Of a DNA stretch of 64,000 bases, positions 28,138 to 36,586 are shown one piece after another. The stretch lies in contig JAEYYB010000093.1 of the NCBI GenBank assembly GCA_023430975.1, positions 1 through 64,000 on the forward strand, in the 5' to 3' direction. The notes under the pieces were generated by a model. That model made no database searches. It had not been told where the DNA came from and was given only the letters and a program-made list of their open reading frames with translations. Each line of letters opens with the position of its first letter. Positions within the stretch are counted from its first letter, which is position 1. Source of the stretch: Bacillota bacterium. GTDB taxonomy: Bacteria; Bacillota; Clostridia; Acetivibrionales; DSM-2933. A program made the translations under genes and the position numbers.

Positions 28138-28764
28138 TTATTCAAAATCACTCTCAGTACTTAAGAATTCTTTTTCTTCTTTGGATTTTGCCTTTTGCTC
28201 CTCAATCTGCCTTATAATATCTCTTTGATAGAAAACCCATATATTCCAGAGGGCGATTTGTTTATTTACATCAGTCATAATAGGTCTTTTGTTTTCTCTT
28301 TCTTCTCTTAGTTTTCTATTGTGTTCTTCATCACCAAGGCCCAACATCTTATTAAAATGCCATTTGCTTAAATCTGGAGAATACATCATCGCTGGATGAT
28401 TTCTTGACATTACAATTTGATATGGTCTTGATACTCGCCTTACCTCATCAACAGTTAAGAGCTTTCTTTCAACCAAGCTCATGTTATGAGAAATGCTTGG
28501 AGAACTAAATTTTGAATGAGATGCCGATAGTTGATAAGTTGAAGTAGTATATGTTCCAAGCTTTTCGCTTATTTCTCTCAAAGTATCGAGGTCATCTGCC
28601 TGAAGATAAATCCATGTTTGGCAGTTAGATTTTATAGTGTCTGCTATATTATCATCATACTTGTCTTTCAGTTGCGATAAGCTTTGTAAGAATAAATTAA
28701 ATCTCACTCCTCGACCACCGCCAACTGTGAGCTTGTTCGAAAAGTCATTGATTGTGGTAAAATT
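28138..28764 (-). CDS. virD4: VirD4/TraG coupling protein, C-terminal exon
   Basis: The second half of the coupling-protein gene, downstream of the group II intron. It begins NFTTINDFSNKLTVGGGRG and continues with RFNLFLQSLSQLKDKYDDN and IYLQADDLDTLREISEKLG, the family blocks that follow Walker B. It joins in frame with codon GGG at 31277-31279. An internal ATG at 28707 gives a 189-residue frame but is unlikely to be used alone. The C-terminal tail is charged. Confidence 0.9.
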   Translation of the reverse strand, partial: NFTTINDFSNKLTVGGGRGVRFNLFLQSLSQLKDKYDDNIADTIKSNCQTWIYLQADDLDTLREISEKLGTYTTSTYQLSASHSKFSSPSISHNMSLVERKLLTVDEVRRVSRPYQIVMSRNHPAMMYSPDLSKWHFNKMLGLGDEEHNRKLREERENKRPIMTDVNKQIALWNIWVFYQRDIIRQIEEQKAKSKEEKEFLSTESDFE

Positions 28765-28825
28765 GTAGGCTAAGCATTCGGTGCCTTACTATATTTCTAC
28801 AGCAGGTTTCCGAATACTCGCCCCC

Positions 28826-28859
28826 GAACCGTACGTACACCTCTCAATGTATACGGCTC
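28826..28859 (-). ncRNA. Group II intron domain V
   Basis: The 34-nt hairpin starts GAGCCGTATAC and ends GTACGGTTC, the conserved catalytic domain V. It lies 60 nt from the intron 3' end, leaving room for domain VI. Confidence 0.9.
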
Positions 28860-28875
28860 TCCGTTTATCCATAAT

Positions 28876-30690
28876 CTACAGTTTGTTGTGAATGAGCCTA
28901 TGACACTCCTCACAAACAATGAGGGTTTTCCTATGTTTCTTTTTCATTAATTTTTCCCATTCAGTGTTGCCTTTCAAATCCAAAAGACTTTTAACTTGAT
29001 GGATTGCAACATCATCACATTTATTGCCGCATAGTTCGCATTTTCCAGTCTTATATCGCCGAAACAGTTCCCTTGGTTTATATAACTGGCTGTATTCAGG
29101 CATAACATCAAAATTATCATACAAAGGAGTTTTTACTCGCGTGAAGCCCTTGTTATAGAAAACAACAGACTTCATTCCTGTTTTTGTTTCGTATGGAACT
29201 GAGAACATTCTATCCTTTGTGTATTTTAATTTTGCTTTTGTCATGGTGATACGATATTTTGCAGCAATGGTTTTATAAAGGCTATATTCCATTACATAAT
29301 AAAACTTGTTCAATACAGAAACATTGTTTGCAATTCGATAATAATTGTAAAGTCCTCGTATCTGTTCGTTGTACTTCAAAACCATTTCATTGGGATTGAG
29401 GTAAATGTATCCATCGCGTTGCAATGGCATCCATTTTTCCTGTTCGCCTTGTTTATTTATGATTTTAAGCACATCGTATTGTAACAGTTTTCCAGCCCAT
29501 TTTTCTTTGGGAACATAAAGCTTAATTTTGTCGTAATAGCTCTTGCTCTGACCACGTTTTGTTTTCTTTGTACTCATGTCCTTACAGACGGTTATGTCAT
29601 AGCTTAGAAAGCGGGCTTTGTCCTTTCCGCTTGTTATAAGAGTTTTCTCGTCCGACAATTCAAGTTTTAATTTAGCCTTAAGAAAAGATCTAATATCGGA
29701 TTTGATTTTCACAGCGTCTTCTTTATTTCCGATAACTCCAATCAGAAAATCATCTGCATAGCGTGTGTATTGCATACGCTTATAGCTACTGTCCATAGGC
29801 TCTTTGCTCGGGACACTTAGAAAATCCTTACGTAGCCGTTTAATCTCTTTCAAGGCTACTTTCTTTTCTTCCTCAGATAGGGTATACCATATCTTACGCT
29901 GTGCTTCATTGTAACGCTGATGTCTTGAGTGGAGTTTGCCGTATTCTTTACCGCTTTTTCTGCAATTCCCCTGCATAAATTCTTGCATATATCCCTCTAC
30001 ATATTTATCAAGTTCATTCAGATAGATATTTGCAAGTATTGGACTAAATCCTGAGCCTTGGGCTACTCCTGAATAGGTTGCATTGTGCTCCCATTTTTCA
30101 AGATAGCCTGCTCTCAAGAATTTCCATATTAATCCAAGGAACGCTTCATCTTTTATTCGTCTGCGTAAAATATTTACTAGAACATGGTGGTCTATTGTGT
30201 CAAAGTATGCCTTTATGTCGCCTTCAACAAACCATTTAACACCTGTGAAATTGTGCTGTATTTGCAATAATGCTGTGTGACAACTTCGCTTTGCTCGAAA
30301 GCCATGAGATAGATTTGAAAATGTTGGCTCATAAATGCTTTCCAATATCATTCTGACTATCTCTTGTACCAGCTTATCGTCAGATGATGCAATCCCAAGA
30401 GGACGTTTTTTACCGTTTTTCTTAGGTATATACACTCTCTTAACGGGTGTGGGCTGATAGCTATGGTCTTTTATGCTCTCAATTAATTGATTGGCTCTTG
30501 TGTCACCGAAACCATCAAGTGTCATACCGTCTATGCCGGGTGTCATAGCCCCTTTATTGGCGTAGATGTTTTGGTATGCTTGCAGATAGAATTCAGGATT
30601 ATACAGATTTCTGTACAACCTTTCGTATTTATAATTCTCTGCTTTGGCATGTTTCTGTAGATTTTCCAAAATAATTTCCGGACTTCTCAT
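28876..30690 (-). CDS. ltrA: Group II intron reverse transcriptase/maturase with HNH endonuclease
   Basis: 604 residues. The RT domain has IPKKNGKKRPLGIASSDDKL, GFRAKRSCHTAL, FVEGDIKAYFDTIDHH, GVAQGSGFSPILANIYLNEL and the catalytic YTRYADDFLIG. A maturase X domain follows at about 400-520. The C-terminal HNH nuclease has CELCGNKC, AIHQVKSL and CEECHRLIH. It acts in splicing of its own intron and in retrohoming. It appears intact. It lies wholly inside the intron. Confidence 0.95.
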   Translation of the reverse strand: MRSPEIILENLQKHAKAENYKYERLYRNLYNPEFYLQAYQNIYANKGAMTPGIDGMTLDGFGDTRANQLIESIKDHSYQPTPVKRVYIPKKNGKKRPLGIASSDDKLVQEIVRMILESIYEPTFSNLSHGFRAKRSCHTALLQIQHNFTGVKWFVEGDIKAYFDTIDHHVLVNILRRRIKDEAFLGLIWKFLRAGYLEKWEHNATYSGVAQGSGFSPILANIYLNELDKYVEGYMQEFMQGNCRKSGKEYGKLHSRHQRYNEAQRKIWYTLSEEEKKVALKEIKRLRKDFLSVPSKEPMDSSYKRMQYTRYADDFLIGVIGNKEDAVKIKSDIRSFLKAKLKLELSDEKTLITSGKDKARFLSYDITVCKDMSTKKTKRGQSKSYYDKIKLYVPKEKWAGKLLQYDVLKIINKQGEQEKWMPLQRDGYIYLNPNEMVLKYNEQIRGLYNYYRIANNVSVLNKFYYVMEYSLYKTIAAKYRITMTKAKLKYTKDRMFSVPYETKTGMKSVVFYNKGFTRVKTPLYDNFDVMPEYSQLYKPRELFRRYKTGKCELCGNKCDDVAIHQVKSLLDLKGNTEWEKLMKKKHRKTLIVCEECHRLIHNKL

Positions 30691-31276
30691 AGTGCCTCAC
30701 GCACCTTTCCTAAAATATTTTGAAGGATAAACTGTCCTCCTTCGCATAGCGGTATTCCTACCGCATTGTGGACGGCGTTACCGTCCTCAAACTACTATGA
30801 GGACTCCGTAACCATACCGAATATTCAGACACAATTGTCATAGCATGAAAATTCAAGCATTTCGGCTTAGGTTATCTCCGTTTAGACTCATTAGAACAAG
30901 CTTGTTTTGTTGTCGGATACGACTTTTGCCATTTTCCGTTTATCACGGCTGGTTAATAGTGAGATATGGTGTACATGCACTTCGGCCAACTCTGCATGTA
31001 CTCACTATCGCTTGACGTAAGTAATCATCAATTCCGTCAAGGTTGACGATAAAACCCCTCTGGCTATCGTTAAGATAATCAAACCTTTATCCTCATACAA
31101 ACATTTTATCTTGGTGCCCGTTCACAGCCTGATGATTGGCTGAATAGCACCTTTTCCGACATGCTGCACTCCCCTTTTGGTTTCCCATTCGGATAAGTCG
31201 GATAATAATAGGTCTTTCCATATCTAACCTACTGTCACGCTACTGACAGATTTCTAATAAGCCCGTACGGACGCAC

Positions 31277-32248
31277 CCCAAACTCGTCCAAAATAAAGTT
31301 GACCCTGTTTTTTAGCCTGCCTCCACGTTTATCTGCCATATTCGTCAGTAATTCATACTGCTGTGAAACGATTAAGGATGCTATTGGATAGAATGTAGTT
31401 TTTTCATCTGGCAGTATTATAAATAATGCCTGCTTTTTTTGACCGATATCATTAAGGTTAAAATCACTTTTATGAGTGATTGAATATATAGATTTTGATG
31501 TGAATAACTTTAATGTCGTCAAAGCTGAGGTATAGAAACTTCCTCTGGTCCTGGCTGGTGCAACATCTGATATTGATAGCAAAGCTTTTGCAGGATGAGT
31601 TGAGCTTAATCTTTTTATATATTCAATGATTGGCATTTTATTTCCGATCTGTTTACACATCTCAGCTACAAACCAATATACATTGGTTAGATTTTGATAC
31701 TCTGGTCTTTTTTCATTATCACAGACAACACATAAAATTGCTGCTGCAATAATGGACATCTCACCGTTATGCCAGATCTTCTCGCCTTCCTGTTTGCCTA
31801 CAAGGTTATTAGTCATGTCCCACGCAAGACTTTCAGCACGTTCAAGGTTTCTTTCAGAAACCGCATTAATAATTGGCTGAAGCAAATTGTAATGGTTACT
31901 TTTTTCAGTATTTTTAAAGTCCAAGGTTATTACCTCATAACCAAGTTTTCTAAGGAATTCACCTGTATAATGATATAGCTCTGCCTTTGGGTCAGATATT
32001 ACCATTGATTCACTAGCAAGACCTAATGTGCATATGGATTGAATTACAAGTGTTCTTGATTTACCAGAACGTGTTGATCCAATACATAACAAATGAGTAT
32101 CATCCTCAATCATATAAATCCTTTCTTTGTCGCCTTCTTTCTTTACTCCTAGAACGATCCCGCCTTTTTCCAAAGCAAAATTATTTACATCACACACCTT
32201 TCTGGTATCTCGTTTCATTATTCTTTTAAAATTCGATAAACTTTGCAT
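31277..32248 (-). CDS. virD4: VirD4/TraG coupling protein, N-terminal exon
   Basis: 324 codons before the intron. Walker A is CIGSTRSGKSRTLV near 55 and Walker B is VNFILDEFG at the exon end. Between them are SDPKAELYHYTGEFLRKLGY and the SFYTSALTTLKLF block. Read without splicing, the frame runs 13 further residues into the intron (to 31235) and stops. With the second exon it gives about 532 residues, the soluble ATPase part of a type IV coupling protein that delivers the relaxase-DNA complex to the channel. The membrane part is the preceding gene, whose stop is 1 nt away. Confidence 0.92.
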
Positions 32249-32249
32249 T

Positions 32250-32708
32250 TTATTTACCCTCCGGCTTTATAAACTTTAAATCATCATAACCAGTTTCAAT
32301 ATAAGCCTTAATTAATTTATCGTTGGGATTTAAGATATAACATTTAAACGCTGTATCCTTCTCCTCATCATTTAACCATCGTGCTGAACCATGTTGATAT
32401 TGCCCTACTGCTATTGGTGTTTTAATTTCTGGGGTTATCTCTTTTAACTCACTTTGATACGGTCTCAAGTTTTGCAATATGAATAAAACTGAAAGTATAC
32501 CAATGAACCCCTGAAAGCATAAAAAAAGCAGCAGGTGTTGTTCATCTGTAGCTAAGCTATTTAGGATTTCAGTTATATTTATTATGTCTATTGTTTTGCT
32601 CTGATTGGTCAATACCTTATGAATTGCTGCTGTAAAGAAAAAGTTCACCCACATACCAATTACAAATATGAGTGAACTTATAATAATTTTCCCCTTTAAT
32701 TTTTTCAT
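32250..32708 (-). CDS. Membrane N-terminal part of VirD4 as a separate gene
   Basis: 152 residues with two membrane helices (about 7-30 and 58-78), then QYQHGSARWLNDEEKDTAF. The GSARW motif normally lies inside single-chain VirD4/TraG proteins between the membrane helices and Walker A. The next gene starts 1 nt after its stop with its own site (GAGGG). This looks like a natural gene split rather than damage, and mirrors the two-gene VirB4. It starts inside the end of the upstream gene. Confidence 0.7.
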   Translation of the reverse strand: MKKLKGKIIISSLIFVIGMWVNFFFTAAIHKVLTNQSKTIDIINITEILNSLATDEQHLLLFLCFQGFIGILSVLFILQNLRPYQSELKEITPEIKTPIAVGQYQHGSARWLNDEEKDTAFKCYILNPNDKLIKAYIETGYDDLKFIKPEGK

Positions 32709-33385
32709 ATTTCATATTCCTCATCTGCGAAATTTTGCTCTAAGTATTTCTCTATATCATCCGATTTAACTGGAAAGGTTTGCATCCAATCTTTTATCGT
32801 TTCCTCTTTTGCAATGCCCAGAAAATCTTCACGATTCCATCTGTTCCTTTGCCCAGTATATAGATTTTTTGTATATACCGCTCGCCCTCTTGCACTTGGG
32901 CTACATCCAAATCCATTATATGCAAGGTGAAGCTGTTTTTCTGGTCTTCTTGCACTTTCAATCAGTGTATCAGGATTTAGCACAAGGATTTTATCTGTAT
33001 AATCTTCTTTTGAGCTATCGGGCACACAATCAGTTAAGTCTAGGAGTCTATCATTTTGTTGTATTTTATAATTTTTTTCGATAAACTCATCAAGTATATA
33101 CATAGTTGGGATATTGAGTGCCCCTGCAACTCCAATTCTGTCTTGCATTTCTTGAGTAATTTCATTTCCAAATACCCAAAACTCATCACATCGTTTAAGA
33201 AGTTCATAATCAATTTTCTTTGCATCCTCCATAAGCAATTGGTCCTTTTTTAAGCTGTCAATAATTGATCTTGCTGCAATTGGTATTGTGTTACAGCTTG
33301 ACGCATATGTACAATATGCTACCTCTTTATTAGTATTGTCGTTTAATCCATTATCCGCTGGTGAACAAATATAAACCATTTTCAA
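32705..33385 (-). CDS. DUF4406/DUF7768-like nucleotide-binding-fold protein
   Basis: 226 residues, probably from a TTG start 7 nt after GGGGGAGG. The N-terminal part (MVYICSPADNG, VAYCTYASSCNTIPIAARSI, CDEFWVFGNEIT) has the layout of small Rossmann-like DUF4406/DUF7768 proteins related to nucleoside deoxyribosyltransferases. The C-terminal part (NGFGCSPSARGRAVYTKNL, RWNREDFLGIA) is a block I recall from other proteins of clostridial elements. The activity is unknown. It is coupled to the VirD4 membrane subunit by a 4-nt overlap. Confidence 0.6.
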   Translation of the reverse strand: MKMVYICSPADNGLNDNTNKEVAYCTYASSCNTIPIAARSIIDSLKKDQLLMEDAKKIDYELLKRCDEFWVFGNEITQEMQDRIGVAGALNIPTMYILDEFIEKNYKIQQNDRLLDLTDCVPDSSKEDYTDKILVLNPDTLIESARRPEKQLHLAYNGFGCSPSARGRAVYTKNLYTGQRNRWNREDFLGIAKEETIKDWMQTFPVKSDDIEKYLEQNFADEEYEI

Positions 33386-33415
33386 TTAAAAACCTCCCCC
33401 TTTTCATTCCTCAAA

Positions 33416-33658
33416 TCACTTACGTTTTTTTACTTTTTCAAGTACTTTTATAAACCTATTTATTTTATCAATAGCAATGTAACTGTCATCATCAACCTCT
33501 ATGGGCTTCTTATTCAGTTTCCTAAGCATTTTCTCATGTTTTCTGAGGCCACAATTATTCATATCGTTACCAATGCTACAGCTTGGTGTACTTATATGAA
33601 ATGTATGAACACACCCATAACATGGATGACCCTTAGGATATTTATAGATTTCATTCAT
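33416..33658 (-). CDS. Small cysteine-rich protein
   Basis: 80 residues with four cysteines (HPCYGCVHTF, PSCSIG, NNCGLRKHE) near the N-terminus, a likely metal site, and a basic helical tail ending KVLEKVKKRK. It follows the relaxase gene. No family was recognised. It may bind nucleic acid. Confidence 0.5.
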   Translation of the reverse strand: MNEIYKYPKGHPCYGCVHTFHISTPSCSIGNDMNNCGLRKHEKMLRKLNKKPIEVDDDSYIAIDKINRFIKVLEKVKKRK

Positions 33659-33705
33659 TTATTTAATCATCATCCTTTCAAATAAAAAAGGATATAGGCT
33701 GTAAT

Positions 33706-34944
33706 CTACAACTCTATACCCTTATCCTTATTTTTTAAATAATATTCTTTCTTCGCTTTCTTTGATAATTCAGTACTTAATGCCTTATGGCTGAAATCCT
33801 CCGTCATCATATCACTTGCTATAATTTTCCTTCCAAACAAGCTCAACATTTCTCGCAACATTTGCTCAGCATAATACATTTTTTGTTCTTGGGTGAACTG
33901 AAATTTTTCAAACTCACCTTCCTTTTTAATTAACAGCTTAATTGTCCCCAAAACCTTGTTTGCAATAATCTTTTCTGCTTCTTTTTGAAACTTCACCTTT
34001 TGGCTTTCCAAGTATTCGTTATTACTTGAATAAAGCTTTGCCATATTCATTTTGCTGTTTACATAAAGTTTTACAGATTGATTTAGTGCTGAGTTTTTGT
34101 TGATCAGTTCTGCAACAAACTTGTCTACTTCTTCTTTTATTTCTTTTGGCAAAAGCTGATATGCAAGACGTCCAGCCTTTGGCATTGAATTCTTTAGCTT
34201 AAATAATCTTTCTGCCAAAGAATTCATGCTTTTTTTATTAAACCTTGCATAAATGGGATTTGAAATAATCGATTCTTCATCAAAGGTTTCAAATAGCTTT
34301 TTATACTCCATATATTCCTTTGGGTGTAACTCTTTTATGTAATGCTCAAAATCTTTGACCATTTCATCTGTGATTTCACCAATCTTTACCTTTCCTGAAT
34401 CTTTTCCTTCGCAGTATTTTTTTATTTTTTCTTCAAATGTATCTTTGATAAGCTGCTTCCTAATTTTATTAGGAATTTCTTTATGAATATAGTTTTTCAT
34501 AATAGCTTGTTCTTTGTCCCAGAAAACAATATGAATATGAGGGTGATGTCGTTCATCATGAACTGCACATGCATAGCATAAATTTTGTACCTTTATATCA
34601 TTTAGGTTTGCAATTGTTAACATATGAGTTTCTATGTATCTCTGCCAATCTTCTTGATTGATAAGTCCTAATTCGTTTGCTGTTTCCCTTGTGAAAGATA
34701 TAATACCTCTATAAATATTGGTTTTCTGTTTTGATAATTTATAAACTTGACTTGCAACATCTTTCCATGAATTAAATTCATTCATTTCTCCTGGAGCCAG
34801 TTTTCCAAAAAGTCCATGCATCATTTCCTTATTTTTTAATACTCCAGATCGTGTTGCAATATACTTGATATGAGCATAATTACATACTGGTGTTTCAGGG
34901 TAATTCGGCTGCCGAAATCGTTGTTTATAAAATAGTACTGGTAT
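33706..34944 (-). CDS. MobP-type relaxase with an apparent ATA start codon
   Basis: About 412 residues if begun at 34944. The first 40 codons upstream of the first ATG (34824) stay open and encode family-like sequence, NYAHIKYIATRSGVLKN, which includes the expected catalytic tyrosine region. The metal site is HDERHHPHIHIVFW. GGAGG lies 6 nt before the codon where ATG is expected, but that codon reads ATA. Starting at 34824 would remove the catalytic tyrosine. MobP relaxases nick oriT and lead the strand through the channel. The long C-terminal helical part is typical. Either the start is a rare AUA, a mutation, or a base-call error. Confidence 0.85.
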   Translation of the reverse strand: MPVLFYKQRFRQPNYPETPVCNYAHIKYIATRSGVLKNKEMMHGLFGKLAPGEMNEFNSWKDVASQVYKLSKQKTNIYRGIISFTRETANELGLINQEDWQRYIETHMLTIANLNDIKVQNLCYACAVHDERHHPHIHIVFWDKEQAIMKNYIHKEIPNKIRKQLIKDTFEEKIKKYCEGKDSGKVKIGEITDEMVKDFEHYIKELHPKEYMEYKKLFETFDEESIISNPIYARFNKKSMNSLAERLFKLKNSMPKAGRLAYQLLPKEIKEEVDKFVAELINKNSALNQSVKLYVNSKMNMAKLYSSNNEYLESQKVKFQKEAEKIIANKVLGTIKLLIKKEGEFEKFQFTQEQKMYYAEQMLREMLSLFGRKIIASDMMTEDFSHKALSTELSKKAKKEYYLKNKDKGIEL

Positions 34945-34956
34945 GGTATCCCTCCT

Positions 34957-35403
34957 CTACAACTTGTCAATATCAGTAAATATCATCTCATCATCTTCTA
35001 AGTACTGATCAATTTCATTATCCTTATACTTCATATACTTTATGCCAAGCTTTCTTGATTCTGTCGCAAGCTCTTTGAATGTCTGTGCTTTACTCGCCCC
35101 TACCATTCTCATTAGTGTTTTAATAGTTGTATAGTAAAGTCCTGCCGAAATTTTTCCAATCTTCATTAGTATTTTTACAAGCCTTTCTATCTGTGGTGCC
35201 ATTTGTGCTTTAACTTCTTGACGAACAACTTGGGCAATCAAGTCCAGATCATCTTTGTATGCATCGATGGTTATACCTTTATCAATAAATCTTCTTACAA
35301 TGTCTGCAACAGTTACATGCTGCTTAGTTGAAAGCATCTTCAAAGTATCATAAGTTGTTTTTTTGACCTTTACAGTAATCTGGACAGTTTTTTCCTTCTC
35401 CAT
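34957..35403 (-). CDS. Ribbon-helix-helix relaxosome accessory protein (MobC-like)
   Basis: 148 residues from the ATG at 35403 (GGAGGG 4 nt before). The N-terminal 50 residues look like a ribbon-helix-helix: VQITVKVKKTTYDTLKMLS then VTVADIVRRFIDKGI. The rest is helical. Its stop codon overlaps the relaxase ribosome-binding site. Small DNA-binding proteins at this spot help the relaxase bind oriT, and the hairpin cluster lies right upstream. Confidence 0.65.
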   Translation of the reverse strand: MEKEKTVQITVKVKKTTYDTLKMLSTKQHVTVADIVRRFIDKGITIDAYKDDLDLIAQVVRQEVKAQMAPQIERLVKILMKIGKISAGLYYTTIKTLMRMVGASKAQTFKELATESRKLGIKYMKYKDNEIDQYLEDDEMIFTDIDKL

Positions 35404-35429
35404 CAGTCCCTCCTTTTTTCCCATAATAA

Positions 35430-35517
35430 CCGACATTCAAAAGTCGGAAATAATTTATAGAAAATGTCCCGTTGAACGCTCTGCGTTCAAGCTGTTTAAC
35501 GCAAAATGACATTTTGC
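35430..35517. other. Hairpin cluster, oriT candidate
   Basis: Three inverted repeats lie in 88 bp. They are CCGAC/GTCGG (35430-35447), TTGAACGC/GCGTTCAA with a TCT loop (35472-35490) and GCAAAAT/ATTTTGC (35501-35517). A further AAAATGTC (35461-35468) pairs with 35508-35515 as an alternative outer stem. The site is just upstream of the relaxosome accessory and relaxase genes, the usual place of oriT. No nick site can be assigned from sequence alone. Confidence 0.5.
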
Positions 35518-35607
35518 TCTTCCAGCCTTCATCCCAAAACCAGTCAGTTTCCTTCCTTCTTTTCGGGGCTTCCGGATTTAACTTATGAAAAATGAAATAC
35601 TTATTAA

Positions 35608-36576
35608 TCATCTTTCACATTCGCAAAAAACACTTTCAGCTTGCACTTCCCTATTACGAAAAGCTATTAATTCCTCATTAAAATCCTTATGATTTGGTTT
35701 TTGTATTGCAACTTTATAACCAAGATCTTTATATTTTGCAGCATAATTGCATGCAGCATTCTGACCGAAGTTACATGGAGTACCATCAGGTAGCTTGCCA
35801 CAAACATCATTATCAAGGCAAAATGTAATTTTTTTAATTTCCGTATGTTTATCAAGGAATCTGACAAGCGAACCATCTGAAATGCATCCAAGCGATATTC
35901 TGTGATCCTTTTTCCAATCTTCATTATGTAATTTTGTGAGTGTGGCATGACTCATTGCATCAATCGGGCTCTCACATACATAAACCTTTTCACTGCTGCC
36001 AACAATATGAAACGGATAACTCTTATCTGAATTCTCTCTATCCATCTTAAATGCTTTACTTGGGCTTGTTCCCCTGAGAGAACAATAGCGAGCATTTCCA
36101 GTTGAATCATATCCAACAAAAACACAATTTCCATATTCAGCTTGCTGGTAAATTTTCTTTTCATTCATTAGTTTTGATACTATCTCATAGTCAATTCCCC
36201 TTACGCTTACTAAATACCAATAAACTCTTTTAAAATCAGCTGCCTTTTCCGGTAATATTAACTCCCTCCTTTCCTCAATCTTTGATTTTTCCTTTACTGG
36301 AGATATCCTTTCATATGAAGTCCCACATAGCATTTCAACTGCTTCAGTAAAGTTTTTGTTGAAGAACTGCATTACAAAATCTATTGCACCACCTCCTTTA
36401 TTACTGCCAAAGTGATAATATTTATTTCTATCAATAAAAAAATAAAGCCCTCCGCTGTTTTTAGCATGATAGGCTTTATTTCCTCCGCTTTCTAGTGTAT
36501 ATCCGTTTTGCTTTGCAAAATCTATGAGGTTTACACTGTTTGCTTGTTTTATCTGCTCTTTTGTAAATGGAGTCAT
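35608..36576 (-). CDS. DUF3991/TOPRIM-domain protein
   Basis: 322 residues. The N-terminal 90 residues match the DUF3991-type zinc-finger-like domain (LIDFAKQNGYTLESGGNKAY, NKYYHFGSNKGGGAIDFVM). The C-terminal half has a Toprim layout, with VYVCESPIDAMSHATL and ITFCLDNDVCG. Such proteins resemble the front half of DnaG-like primases and are very common on conjugative elements, where they may prime or process transferred single strands. They lack a clear polymerase part. Confidence 0.8.
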   Translation of the reverse strand: MTPFTKEQIKQANSVNLIDFAKQNGYTLESGGNKAYHAKNSGGLYFFIDRNKYYHFGSNKGGGAIDFVMQFFNKNFTEAVEMLCGTSYERISPVKEKSKIEERRELILPEKAADFKRVYWYLVSVRGIDYEIVSKLMNEKKIYQQAEYGNCVFVGYDSTGNARYCSLRGTSPSKAFKMDRENSDKSYPFHIVGSSEKVYVCESPIDAMSHATLTKLHNEDWKKDHRISLGCISDGSLVRFLDKHTEIKKITFCLDNDVCGKLPDGTPCNFGQNAACNYAAKYKDLGYKVAIQKPNHKDFNEELIAFRNREVQAESVFCECER

Positions 36577-36586
36577 TTCGTCCCAC

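Larger units (their letters stand above)
28765..31276 (-). mobile_element. Group II intron inserted in virD4
   Basis: 2,512 bp. The 5' end is GTGCG (31276 down to 31272), matching the GUGYG consensus, and the 3' end is AC at 28766-28765. Ends were fixed by restoring the coupling-protein frame (DEFG joined to NFTT). The maturase gene occupies the domain IV position and a 34-nt domain V precedes the 3' end. Bases 30691-31276 are the ribozyme 5' domains and hold no other gene. The insertion follows the Walker B aspartate-glutamate of virD4, so transfer should depend on splicing. Confidence 0.92.

Noticed and set aside
31235..31276. The extra 13 residues after DEFG as a true VirD4 C-terminus
   Set aside because: They are translated from intron sequence starting GTGCG and stop at once; the real continuation is the second exon.
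33706..34824. Relaxase starting at the ATG at 34824
   Set aside because: That start has no clear ribosome-binding site and would drop the conserved N-terminal block and catalytic tyrosine region encoded upstream.
35348..35611. A minus-strand frame spanning the oriT candidate region
   Set aside because: It overlaps the RHH gene start and has no ribosome-binding site; the hairpins explain the region better.
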